Positions 24,101 through 33,590 of a stretch of DNA of 64,000 nucleotides are shown piece after piece. The stretch's first letter is position 1, and every line of letters begins with the position of its first letter. Origin of the DNA: Plasmodium coatneyi (taxonomy: Eukaryota > Apicomplexa > Aconoidasida > Haemosporida > Plasmodiidae). Made by a program: the position numbers and the translations under genes. The notes under the pieces were generated by a model. The model made no database searches. It was not told the DNA's origin and saw only the letters and a list, made by a program, of their open reading frames with translations. The stretch spans positions 2,170,001 through 2,234,000 of the forward strand of contig NC_033564.1 in the NCBI RefSeq assembly GCF_001680005.1, written 5' to 3'.

Positions 24101-24599
24101 CCTAACAACATCATTCTACCACCCCTAACAACATCATTCTACCACCCCTAACAACATCATTCTACCACCCCTAACAACATCATTCTACCACCCCTAACAA
24201 CCCTTTCCTTTTTTTTTACAGTATTTTTCCTTACCCAGTAAAAGAAAACGTTACAGAAGGGTTCCTCAAGTACACGGTCCTGTAACTTTGGAGGAACAAC
24301 TCAATGCTCATGTGGCCCAGGATGATCCACGTGAATATACCTTAGTAAAGGAACGCAAACCTCGTTCTACGCCTAAAAAAAGAAGGAAAAAAACTTCTGG
24401 TCATCGTGGTGTACGTCGCCGCATGATTATTGATATTCATTTAGAAGTATTAAACGAATGTGAAAAAGGGGATCTGCATTCGACGAAGGAAGACTTTTTT
24501 GAAATTTTGGTTCAAGAATTTATGGGAAGCGAATTAATAAAGGAAGAGAAGGTTCCAAGTTCAGATTCCGGGTTTAGGGAAGGAAGAATTTGTTCCTAA
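21147..24599 (+). CDS. SICAvar variant surface antigen, short four-exon form (type II-like)
   Basis: Schizont-infected-cell agglutination antigen, displayed on the red-cell surface for antigenic variation. All junctions are phase 0. Exon 1 is 21147-21236 (30 aa, ends SGWMK|GTACAG). Exon 2 is 21375-22073 (acceptor TTTACAG; Cys-containing helical domain, donor GGA|GTAAGT). Exon 3 is 22219-23859 (acceptor TTTGTAG). Exon 4 is 24222-24599 (acceptor TTTACAG). Total 935 aa. Exon 3 carries a second related Cys/helix domain (GRKHCEAA-type in exon 2, PDAKCAILNLW in exon 3), a Pro-rich run near residues 495-530, a Gly/Pro/Thr-rich stalk and a membrane span near 789-810. Exon 4 is the conserved cytoplasmic domain: SKRKRYRR, EYTLVKERKPRSTPKKRRKK, MIIDIHLEVLNEC, DFFEILVQEFMGSELIKEE. 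There is no N-terminal signal peptide, as is usual for the family. The stop at 24597-24599 follows a probable one-base shift (see findings). Confidence 0.93.
23960..24205 (+). repeat. SICAvar intron 3 minisatellite, 23-base unit
   Basis: Intron 3 is 23860-24221. From 24019 it contains eight tandem copies of a 23-base unit (CATTCTACCACCCCTAACAA plus CAT), the last diverging. Degenerate CCCCTAACAA copies reach back to about 23965. The core ACCACCCCTAACAAC is shared, in sense orientation, with KIR intron 2 of the same island. Confidence 0.95.
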
Positions 24600-24796
24600 G
24601 GAAAAGGTTCCTAAGGAGCATATTCTAAGTTCAGGCTTCAGGGTTTAGGGAAGAAGGCTTCCTTCCTAAGGATGAGATTCCTATGGAAGATGTTCCTACG
24701 GAAGAAGTTCCAAGTTCAGATTCCGTGTTTAGAGTTAATGCTGCTAAGGAAGAGGTTCCTAGGGAAGAGGTTCCAAGTTCAGATTCCGGGTTTTAG
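24560..24796 (+). pseudogene. Degenerate SICAvar tail repeats downstream of the stop
   Basis: Repeated DNA units of the type GTTCCTAAGGAA and GTTCCAAGTTCAGATTCCGG encode VPKE- and SSDSGF-type peptides in other frames after the annotated stop. At least three units are seen: to about 24650, to about 24740 and to 24796. They are separated by one-base frame differences. SICAvar proteins commonly end in such short acidic repeats, so this looks like the former 3' end of the coding region. GGGTTTAGGG, a telomere-like string, occurs at 24570-24579 and 24641-24650 as part of the units. Confidence 0.7.
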
Positions 24797-25450
24797 GGTG
24801 TAGTAAATATTTTTCTTTTTTTGTTGTTTTGTATAAAATTAATTACCTTCATGTGTAATTAATATAAGTCAACGAATTCTTCTATTTTATTTTTTTCGTT
24901 TACAACTTCTTTATGGAAGATTCAGAATACTTATGTATTCCGTTATAAATTTTTATCCCTGAAATTTTTATTTTAATTTTTTTTTTCGTGCATAAATATT
25001 TTTCCGAAAAGATCAGCACTTTTTTTTTTTTTCTCATGCCTGGCTTCAGAGTATCTTTCCTTAAGCTGTTGTTCAAACACAAAAATGTGGGAAAGAAAAA
25101 AAAGAAAAAAAAAAAAAAAAGTAATACACAATAAAATGATCAACATTAATAAATATAAAAAAAAAAATAAATAAAAACTATAGCACATGAGCAGGTGCCA
25201 TGATCGCACAAGTGTGCTTGCACGATTTTATTTGACAGTGCATTTGGAAGAAATAAGAAATGCGTGGTTGGTCTCACATTTGTTGATAAAAAAAATTGTT
25301 AACAATTTGGGGGGAGAAAGGGACTCTAACGTGGGAATAGGAGTTTAATACCAGATAAGCATACCACAAAATGGGCTGTAGCATATTCAATAATTCCCTG
25401 CACAAGGGGGTTTGCGGGAAGTATACCCAACCTCCCGCTTCCTTTCCCCC
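24600..25450. other. SICAvar 3' region and convergent spacer
   Basis: 24600-24796 holds coding-like repeats of the SICAvar tail, broken by frameshifts and stops (separate entry). The rest is AT-rich, with A/T runs near 25021, 25100 and 25160, and no gene. It is the 3' flank of both SICAvar (+) and the ankyrin/methyltransferase gene (-). Confidence 0.6.
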
Positions 25451-27145
25451 TCAATATTTCTGGCAGCGCATCATGACGAAGTTGGAGGTGTCGGTAAATT
25501 CGGAGAATTTTGCCTCATACAGGTCCTGGCTTAAGTTGAGGAAGGGGCTGATGAAGTAGTGACTCGGGGGGGTGAACAATTGTATGTCGTAATTTCCCCT
25601 TTTTAATTGTTCGAGGAATTCTTGTGACCCATCCCTGTTCTTTCTACACAAATAGAGAAAAATACCCTTTGTTTTCAAAGTTAAGTTAATTATATGGATA
25701 AGTGACGGTACAATTTTCTTATCGTATATTAAATCACTCCCAATAATGTAGTCATATGTGACAATTTGTTCCTTTTCACGTGGGTACGTATTTTCATCGG
25801 TCCAATCGATGTTGCATACTTTTATTTTATTCCTCCATGTTGGATCTAGTTTGCTAAAGAGTTCCTCGTTTAATAGGACATTATGCGAAATGTTATTTAG
25901 AGTGAACGGGTTTACATCGCTTATGACTACTTGGTCCGGTCCTTGACCAGTTCCGTTGCGAAAAATGTTTGCATGCGTGAAGAGCGAAATGCTCCCTAGT
26001 CCACTTCCTGCACCAAGTTCCAACACTACTTTGTTGCTGAATGGTGTGCTATTTTCGAGGCACAAGTCGGAGATCCATTTGCTCATCATGAGGCAACACT
26101 CCCAAATATTAATCCCGGTAATGTCATTATGCGAATGGATCTCTTCTCCTGATGTTTTTCCATCCTCAAATGAATTTCCAAAATAGTTTAGTCCAATTTC
26201 TCTTATCCGTATAATGGCCTCTTCTTCGCTTTCCGCGTTTTTTACTTTTGCCTTTTCGTTGATGAGCAACTGATGGGTGCACTCCTGAATTATTTTTGCA
26301 TCCTCCAGGTTCGTCGTGAAGGCTTCTCCGTTATGCCTACTGGGTGCGCTGTCCTGACAGTTGCCTACACCGTTTATGCCATCCATCGCGTTTTTATCTT
26401 GCTCGTCCAGCACACTCGACATGGGGTGGCTCAGAACGAGGTGCAAAATATTTTCGTCCTGGGCGTTGAAGGCCTCCGACAGAATGCTCTTGCTGAATTC
26501 GTTTTTCTTCAGTAGGTCGATTTTGTTGGCTTCCTTGTACAGGTTAATTTGCCTCCCCCATTTTTCTCCCTGGCCATTTAAAGTAGCACCCCCGACATTC
26601 TGCCTACTGCCGCTCTGATCGTCCGTGAGAATGCTCCCGAAAAAATTCATCGAGTTTATTTTATTTTTAACATGGGCATTCAGCTTGTATTCTTCCTTCA
26701 TGAGGGACATTGGTAAAAAATCTTCCTTCATATGTTCATACAGTTCGTTCTTTTTTCTTTCCACTGTGGTATATTCTTTGCTATATAAAAGGTAGTCGAA
26801 GAGTAGCACTTCCTTCACAGCTTCACAATGTTTATTCTGTATGGCCCACATGAGGGGGCTATTCCCACTGGCATTCAGTTGGTTATGTCCAATTGCGCAT
26901 TCGTATAGCAGAAAGCGAATCATGTCCACATTATTATTTGCGCATGCAAAATGAAGGAGGGTGTTCCCATTTTCGTCCTTCACATTGTTAATTGAGCTTA
27001 TATTTCCGTGTTCAAGGATTTTCTTAACTTCCACAATGTCGCCCGTCCTTACGTAATAAATCAGGTCATCGATCTCATCATCCAGGTTACTGTTGTTATT
27101 TTCAGGGGGAACATTCTGATATTCTTCCTCTGCCATTATGACCAT
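25451..27145 (-). CDS. Ankyrin-repeat protein with C-terminal lysine methyltransferase-like domain
   Basis: Single-exon protein of about 564 aa. I start at MVIMAEEE (27145). An upstream in-frame ATG at 27205 adds 20 residues, and 27136 (MAEEE) is also possible. Residues about 55-125 contain ankyrin repeats (GNTLLHFACANNNVDMIRFLL and GNSPLMWAIQNKHCEAVKEVL). After a charged linker comes a seven-strand SAM-dependent methyltransferase: motif I VVLELGAGSGLGSISLF, then VVISDVNPFTLNNISHN, then YDYIIGSDLIYD, and NIWECCLMMSKWI ahead of motif I. This order, with NIWE and a D-x-x-Y acid box, resembles METTL21/FAM86-type protein-lysine methyltransferases. Substrate is unknown. The gene is convergent with SICAvar and divergent from the CX9C gene. 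It forms the right border of the island. Domain calls are secure; substrate class is inference. Confidence 0.88.
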   Translation of the reverse strand: MVIMAEEEYQNVPPENNNSNLDDEIDDLIYYVRTGDIVEVKKILEHGNISSINNVKDENGNTLLHFACANNNVDMIRFLLYECAIGHNQLNASGNSPLMWAIQNKHCEAVKEVLLFDYLLYSKEYTTVERKKNELYEHMKEDFLPMSLMKEEYKLNAHVKNKINSMNFFGSILTDDQSGSRQNVGGATLNGQGEKWGRQINLYKEANKIDLLKKNEFSKSILSEAFNAQDENILHLVLSHPMSSVLDEQDKNAMDGINGVGNCQDSAPSRHNGEAFTTNLEDAKIIQECTHQLLINEKAKVKNAESEEEAIIRIREIGLNYFGNSFEDGKTSGEEIHSHNDITGINIWECCLMMSKWISDLCLENSTPFSNKVVLELGAGSGLGSISLFTHANIFRNGTGQGPDQVVISDVNPFTLNNISHNVLLNEELFSKLDPTWRNKIKVCNIDWTDENTYPREKEQIVTYDYIIGSDLIYDKKIVPSLIHIINLTLKTKGIFLYLCRKNRDGSQEFLEQLKRGNYDIQLFTPPSHYFISPFLNLSQDLYEAKFSEFTDTSNFVMMRCQKY

Positions 27146-28404
27146 TTTTTGTGTAGTGAATTTCCGGGGAAAGTGCGCTGAATATCGACTTAAATGTATC
27201 CTCAAAGGTTCTTACTTCGTCGTGACGACGATGCGGGCTCATATCCAGCGTGCGTTTGACCTCCCTAATGTGGTGTCCTACGCGCTGCGCTTTGCAGAGA
27301 CCACAGGACGGGCTCGTTCAACGTGTTTATGCCCCCGTCAATGTTGGGAGGGGCTTGAATTTAACAAAAATATACAGAAAGGAAAATACGAAAATAAGAA
27401 TGTACTAACGTATAAATGTATGCAAGTGGAAAAAAAAAGGATTCATGGGAGGTACCATGCGAGCATGCTCCATTTTGCGCCGCTTTGTTCTGACAACCGC
27501 GCGCAACTGCAAAATTATACGTCCATCGTAGTGATGTTTTCTCGTATGCTATTGATACGTATACTGCTTGGTATATTTTTTCCTAATATGTTTCTATATT
27601 ACATAATCGTTTACTTTCGAAAAAGGACAATAAGAGAACAAAAAAAAAGAAAATTAATTCAATCCACTTTTGTAGAAGTAACGCCGTTCTGTCATTGCGA
27701 CCTTTTCTTTTTTTTTTTTCTATATATAAATATTTTTTTTTTTGAAAGGTCTGCACTTTCTTTTTTTTTCGGGGCGAATTTTTTCTTTTTTTTTACATGG
27801 GGGGAAAAAGCGGAAAAAAAAGTTCATATGTGAAGAAGAATTTTTTCATTCCGTTGCCACTCCCAACTTATGCAAGAGTATAAGTGAGGCAAAAATTTAA
27901 CGGTAAGGAGATAAGCCCCGTATGCACATTAAGAAAATAATGACTGTTAAACGTTGGCGTAAATGATATCATGTCACCATACAGTACACTAGGTGAAGAG
28001 ATAGCCTCACCCTGACCAAAAAATAAAATAGAAAAAAAAAAAAAAAAAAGTGAGAGGAATGTATACCCTTCAACAGTTGGAATAAGCAATCCGCTAAAAG
28101 GAGAAAGATTCAAGTGCGCAAATTGGGGAAAGCAAAGTAAAGGCGGCTTAATATATCCAACACATCACAGTCGTGTGCGCGGAACTCGCTGAACGCGCCG
28201 CTTTCGAGATTGTTGCAGAGGGCGCAGGAACGACGATCAAGCGGGAGCCTAAAAGAGGGATAACCAAATGGCTAGGAAACTGAACGACCAAACGAACTGA
28301 TGCGTACGCAAAGGATAAGAAGCGAATATTACACACCTCAATATATAAGAAGCCATTTTAGAACCTCTAAACTGGGCCTTCCCTGGTGAACCTTCCCCAT
28401 CAAA
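27146..28404. other. Divergent intergenic region, ankyrin/methyltransferase gene and twin CX9C gene
   Basis: Shared upstream region, very rich in A and T runs (27640-27830, 28030-28050). A 231-codon + strand frame runs into poly-Phe/Lys from homopolymers and is rejected. No RNA gene was seen. Confidence 0.5.
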
Positions 28405-29253
28405 ATGGAGTTAAAGATTTTTAGCTCCTTCCTCCCAAGGGGAAATATAAGCCACTGTGAAGATGCGCCACAAAGTGAACATGTACCAAAAGAGGAAAGC
28501 GCGCAGTCCCCCTTCGATGACACCAATGGAGGGAAGAACAACGACTCCATTCTTGATGTGATAAAAAAAATTCCCATAAATCCATTCATCGATAGCAATG
28601 AAAATTTGAATAAATACAAATACGGAGTGGAGAAAAAAGAAATTCAAAGGTACACAGGTGTTCAAGTATACGAAGAGGAAGATAAAGATCACAAAAAGAA
28701 CCAACCAATAGATTACCCATTTCCTGTTAGCAAAAGTGTTATTTTCGAAAAGAACAAAGTGAACAAATCGGAGGATCGCATAAACATAAATTATAGTAAC
28801 ATAGCCGGTGACTTATATCCAGAGGAAGGATTTAAGACACCAAACAGAAAAAAGCATTTTTCTTCAGACTGGGAAATGCTACTAGCACATAATCATGGGC
28901 TGTACAATTTTAAAAACACAGACAATAACACCATTGTTAACAAAGACATGTATGCTTTAAATACTGAAAATGACATACGAAATAAATTAAATTTGTACGC
29001 GGACAGAATAAATGTTGATAACCCTAATGATGCTTGTAAATATTTGGCCATAGAGGAGTATAAATGCTTGCTAACTCATTCCTTCCACATGAACCCCGAT
29101 GTCAGCAACCAAAAGTGCGTTAAGTGGTTTAATGAATATATGCAATGTAAGTGGGACGAGCACAAGCTAAATCATGGCTACAATTACATTGAAAATAGGA
29201 GAAATAAAAAATCCAAGGCATATATTGCGGCCCCCGATTATCAGTACTCATAA
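28405..29253 (+). CDS. Conserved protein with C-terminal twin CX9C (CHCH) motif
   Basis: Single exon, 282 aa, with an ATG in good context (CAAAATGG). The N-terminal two-thirds is charged and Asn-rich. Near the C-terminus four cysteines form CKYLAIEEYKC (residues 211-221) and CVKWFNEYMQC (238-248), which is two CX9C halves with helical spacing, the signature of coiled-coil-helix-coiled-coil-helix proteins. Such proteins are usually imported into the mitochondrial intermembrane space by the Mia40/Erv1 disulfide route. Many are respiratory-chain subunits or assembly factors. There is no cleavable presequence, as expected. The specific member is not recognised. The long N-terminal extension is unusual for CHCH proteins, which are generally around 100 aa. 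Confidence 0.82.
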   Translation: MELKIFSSFLPRGNISHCEDAPQSEHVPKEESAQSPFDDTNGGKNNDSILDVIKKIPINPFIDSNENLNKYKYGVEKKEIQRYTGVQVYEEEDKDHKKNQPIDYPFPVSKSVIFEKNKVNKSEDRININYSNIAGDLYPEEGFKTPNRKKHFSSDWEMLLAHNHGLYNFKNTDNNTIVNKDMYALNTENDIRNKLNLYADRINVDNPNDACKYLAIEEYKCLLTHSFHMNPDVSNQKCVKWFNEYMQCKWDEHKLNHGYNYIENRRNKKSKAYIAAPDYQYS

Positions 29254-29823
29254 AGGGGAACATCGGAAGGGTAAGGCAAAACGTAGAAATGGTGCATTGC
29301 ACAGGGGTAGCAAAAGTAACCATTTTTTTTCTTTTTTCTGTTTAATACATGGCGTTACTCCGCTCAGTGAATTAATTTGCAAGCACTTTCTTTCGTCCAA
29401 AATAACACAGAATGAGCGTCCCATATGGATGCGTCTTTTCTTTGTGCTAAACAAACAACTCCTTTTGAGCTACGTTTGCTCGCACATTATCATATGTGTC
29501 TGTCCAGTTGGATGCACATAGGGAAACATGCTCCCCCGAACTTTAATCGTCACAAAAAGTGATAACCTGTGCAGATTAGCCAACAGAGACGCACGTTGCA
29601 ATCCACATGGTTTCCATCGAATAAGGAATATCTCATGGGGAGGGGGAGAATAAGAAAAAGGAACAACATCGGCGTGATGTACAAAATTCTGTGTCCAGTG
29701 CGGGAGTAGCCATTCTGCGACATTGTTATTTTTTTAATTTTTTTTTTTCCTCTTTCTTCATATTTTCTGAACAGCTAGCTAAAATGAAATAAAAATGTCA
29801 CTCCATTTCGCCAAAATGTACAA

Positions 29824-29854
<31 letters not shown>

Positions 29855-31601
29855 CATGTATATATTTGTGTACACTCTTATTGGTCTTATTTTTCCTTTA
29901 ATGGGCAAGTAAATTCCCTCCCCATGATTGAGCCATTTGCGTGTACACAAATGTGCGTGTACATTGTTGCCTGCACAATTTGGCAACTGCTGTGTGAACA
30001 GGAGTGTATTCATATTTGTGCGCGTGAATTACACTGCTCAGGACAGAGGGAAAAACTGAGAGAGCAAAATTTCTGCTTTCTGCATGTGACATGGTGAAAT
30101 TTACTTGTCCCAAAGGGGGCTCCCCCATTTGGTTCACCTGTCTGTATGCATGCAACATGTGTACGTATGACATGGTGGTAAGTGATGTGAATTGTTAAAA
30201 AATACTGTGGCATCATGTGGGGGATGCAACATAATAGAAACCGTGGAAGAGGGTCCCAAAAATGTCATTGAAAGTTCCAGCATGGTTGAGCCACGCGCTG
30301 CACATAAATGACATGATTGATGCCAGTCGGCCCCTGCCTCAAGTTGTTAGCCCGAATGTTGTAGCATGTTTCAAATTCGTTAACAGTGTGTTACAATTTT
30401 CATTGTTTTTTTCACTTTTTATTCGCATTTTTTTCCAAATATTTCTCCAACCGCTTTACCATTTTTTTCATCCTTCTCCCTGTATGTGCCAATTTTGCAG
30501 ACCCACGCGCTCTTATCAGATGACTGACTGTCAACACATTTTCACGGCCATCACCTGGAAATTTGCTCGAGCGAGTAGATTGTTTCGCAAGTTCAATTCG
30601 TTCTCAAGTTAACCATTTTAAATGCAGACTTCATTTTGTACGCATGCACTTGCCATTTTTTGCATATCCAAGTTTTTTTTTTTTTTTTCCTTCGGCTTTG
30701 GACATGCACAAACATGTACACAACACTGACTGCGGGTGTATACGTATTTTTCCCCGAACATACATTTTTGACCGATACTTAAAGGAATTTTTTTTTTTTT
30801 TTTCAAATTACTTCGTACTTGTGAGAAACGGTGTGTCCGGGTAATGTCTTCTCCATTTGTGTTCTCACACACGTTGAGATTACATTTCTGTGAATTCCTA
30901 CGCATATTATTACTACGTATACGTAACTGTGCACACACCCCTATTCGTTTGATTCTTTAATCACGCTAGCAAACATTTGTGTAATTATTAGAGCGAATTC
31001 CACATTTGATGCAACATATATGTGTGTCACTGAAATATCACCATTCGTCTTTTCCTGTGTCTACCTATTTCTTTACTCCTTTATGCAGTGGGACGATCGG
31101 GATTCGTTGCTGCCCCATAGCGAAGAAATCCATTTGAACTGCCTTTTTTGGTTCCTCCTGGTGTTTCCGTTTAGTAAGTACCCTCTGGGCAACCATAAAA
31201 TTTTTTACTCGCTTCGATATGTGCTCATGTCAGTAAAGTTAAAAACTGTAGGAAGTTCAGTTTGTGCGCGAAGTGTGCTATCTTTCAATTTGACCCAGTC
31301 TTTGTGGACGCATTTGTGAGGACTTATTTGGTCAAACGGAGAAAAGATTCATTATCTCCACTTGGAACAACGCATGCATGTGTACATGTTATTGCCCAAT
31401 TCAGGTGGACATCGGAAGGGATAAATACATGGTGACATTGCAACCGCACAGACACGAAGGAGAGACGATCACACCGATAGCCACCATTTTGTGTCTTTTC
31501 CGCTTCTTCCCTCCGTTTGCGTAGCACCGCATGGTGAGGGCAGAACATACTCTGAACATCACGTAGACGTACTATCCAACATAGAAACTAGTGGATCAAA
31601 A
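29254..31601. other. Intergenic spacer of 2.3 kb
   Basis: Between two + strand genes. Contains an A run followed by a CA repeat (29822-29855), T runs near 30671 and 30790, and many TATATGTG-type strings. An upstream exon of the next gene could lie here: an acceptor-like TTTGCGTAG ends at 31524, but I could not identify a matching first exon. Confidence 0.5.
29822..29855 (+). repeat. Poly(A) plus (CA)n microsatellite
   Basis: About 19 A residues followed by roughly eight CA dinucleotides. Simple slippage repeat in noncoding DNA. Confidence 0.85.
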
Positions 31602-33590
31602 ATGCATCTGGAAAAGGAAGACAACTACATTACAGATAAAAACAGGATCGAAGGTGCGAACAAATATATTTACACGAAATTCCCCACATTTGACCTTCAC
31701 AAGAAAGTAAAAAATTACAACAACAAGATATCCGAATTGATGACAGAAAATGAAAAGTTAAAAAAGTATAAAAGTAATTTGGAGAAAAGAATCATAAGAG
31801 GTAACGAAAACTTTGAAGTCAATTTTATGAAGTATGAGCTAGCCATTTCGAATGCCTTACGTATTGGCTATTCATGCATATACCTGTGCAACGCACTAAG
31901 TAAAATTGTAGACAGGTATAAGGTAAGCGTCTTGAGGGAGCTACTCAGAAGAAGAGATCAATTTAAGAACAACCTCATCAAATCTTATATGAATAAAAAC
32001 TCGTACGATAAGCTGTTCATAAATAGCATGGTTATGAAGATAGAGGGGGTGTATGAAAGGAACAGGCATTTTGTCACTACCGTTTTGGTAAATTTGGTGA
32101 AGAATAAGTTGAGAGATATTTTTAAATTGTTCGTCTGCAATGTTTTGGGGAATCCCACTGGGGGGGTCTACACCTTCAACTTCAACGGTTTGTCCTCAGG
32201 AAGGGAAAACTCAAACAGGGTAACATCCTCCAGAAGGGGGAATGGCCCCAATGTGGAGCTGACCATGGATGAAAGAATCCAATACACATCCGGGTTTATA
32301 AAATTAATGGACGTTTTAAAAAGTAAATTCTACGGAACTGTTAGAGTTTCCTTCATCAGTCTGAAGAGGCATAATGATGAGTACGATTTGTATGCACGTG
32401 GTGTGTGGAGGTCCTTCCCACTTAGCAAAAGGGAGAGCATCCAGTTTGGCAGGAACAGTGATGATGCGAAAAAAGGTGCAACCCGAAATTATGTAAGGGA
32501 TAAGGGTAACAGTCGGAATGATAAACCATTTAGGAGTTATAACTCCTTGGTGGGTCAAAAATTAATTGCCAGAGGGGACATCGAGGATGATCGGTCCAAC
32601 TTACAATTTGGCCGCTCAAGCAATAGCATCTATTTGCCCCACCCGAGTGACGTCTACAATTATCTGTACTACCAGGAACTGCTAAACGTTAAGGATAAGT
32701 TATCATCTAGGCTTATGGATGATGAAAATAGAGATCTGGTAAACTATATTAAATTTATGGAGACAAACGGGGAAGTATACTGTTTGAAGGGAAATGGGAA
32801 GGACAGGGGTTCATCGGTTGGGAATGCAACCAACCGGAGCAGCGCTATAGGGAACACGCCTATACGAAGTTGGTTAGGGCAGGGTGATAATCGCCCACGC
32901 GGGAAGGTAAATGAAATAATTCGCTCATTCTCTGACCAAGTGGGCACAGCACCAAATGATGTCAACATTGGTTTGAACGATCGGGGGGGTGATGATGTCT
33001 ACAGGGGGAAAGTTGTAAATTTTTCCTTATTAGACGAAGGGGGTAATCAAAATGTAGATAACAATTTTTATGAGCATAAAAAAAAAGTCGAGTTTAATCT
33101 AAGGGGGAAGGTAAATTACAAGGACTCAGAAGGTTTGCGCAGATATGGATCTTATGGGGACGAAGCAAATATTCTGAACCGGTTAGGTGAAAATGGGGAC
33201 GGGGTTCAATTCATGGCTAGTGAGGGGGGGTACTCCCCACCACTGGAGGAGGGAGGAGTGGATGGCGAGTATTGTGCAACTGATGGGGATTACACAAGGG
33301 ACGGAAACTTCAAAACGATGGTTTCCTCCAGCGACATGGGAAACAATTCCAGGAGCATAATATCGCAGGGCAGTGAAGATACTGAGAATGCACCGGAGGA
33401 TGAAACTTATGAGGACAATCCAGATTCGTGTGAGCAAAGTATTGTCAACATAAGGAAAGGGCTGAGTAGAATCCAGGACAAGAATTTTATATGGCTTGTA
33501 GGGGAAGGCCCACCGGATGATCTGGAAGTCAACCCCATGGGTCAGTACTACCTCGGGGAGGACGAGGGGTATGGTATGGACGTGGGGTGA
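31602..33590 (+). CDS. Conserved Plasmodium protein, coiled-coil, function unknown
   Basis: The first in-frame ATG gives MHLEKEDNY and 662 aa. The frame is open back to 31491 without an ATG, and an AG acceptor-like site at 31523-31524 leaves room for an upstream exon. Residues about 30-65 are a heptad-like coiled coil (KVKNYNNKISELMTENEKLK). The following 150 residues are helical and best conserved in appearance (NALRIGYSCIYLCNALSKIV, LVNLVKNKLRDIFKLFVCNV). The C-terminal half is Gly/Asn/Asp-rich low complexity, ending in an acidic, Gly/Tyr-containing stretch. No transmembrane segment, signal or catalytic motif was seen. I do not recognise the family. Confidence 0.75.
   Translation: MHLEKEDNYITDKNRIEGANKYIYTKFPTFDLHKKVKNYNNKISELMTENEKLKKYKSNLEKRIIRGNENFEVNFMKYELAISNALRIGYSCIYLCNALSKIVDRYKVSVLRELLRRRDQFKNNLIKSYMNKNSYDKLFINSMVMKIEGVYERNRHFVTTVLVNLVKNKLRDIFKLFVCNVLGNPTGGVYTFNFNGLSSGRENSNRVTSSRRGNGPNVELTMDERIQYTSGFIKLMDVLKSKFYGTVRVSFISLKRHNDEYDLYARGVWRSFPLSKRESIQFGRNSDDAKKGATRNYVRDKGNSRNDKPFRSYNSLVGQKLIARGDIEDDRSNLQFGRSSNSIYLPHPSDVYNYLYYQELLNVKDKLSSRLMDDENRDLVNYIKFMETNGEVYCLKGNGKDRGSSVGNATNRSSAIGNTPIRSWLGQGDNRPRGKVNEIIRSFSDQVGTAPNDVNIGLNDRGGDDVYRGKVVNFSLLDEGGNQNVDNNFYEHKKKVEFNLRGKVNYKDSEGLRRYGSYGDEANILNRLGENGDGVQFMASEGGYSPPLEEGGVDGEYCATDGDYTRDGNFKTMVSSSDMGNNSRSIISQGSEDTENAPEDETYEDNPDSCEQSIVNIRKGLSRIQDKNFIWLVGEGPPDDLEVNPMGQYYLGEDEGYGMDVG

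Noticed and set aside
23950..24205. Possible CRISPR-like array (regular 23-base units)
   Set aside because: Units are contiguous without unique spacers, and they lie in a eukaryotic intron. This is a minisatellite.
27138..27833. 231-codon + strand open frame upstream of the ankyrin/methyltransferase gene
   Set aside because: It overlaps that gene's start and ends in poly-Phe/Lys from homopolymers. No domain or codon pattern.
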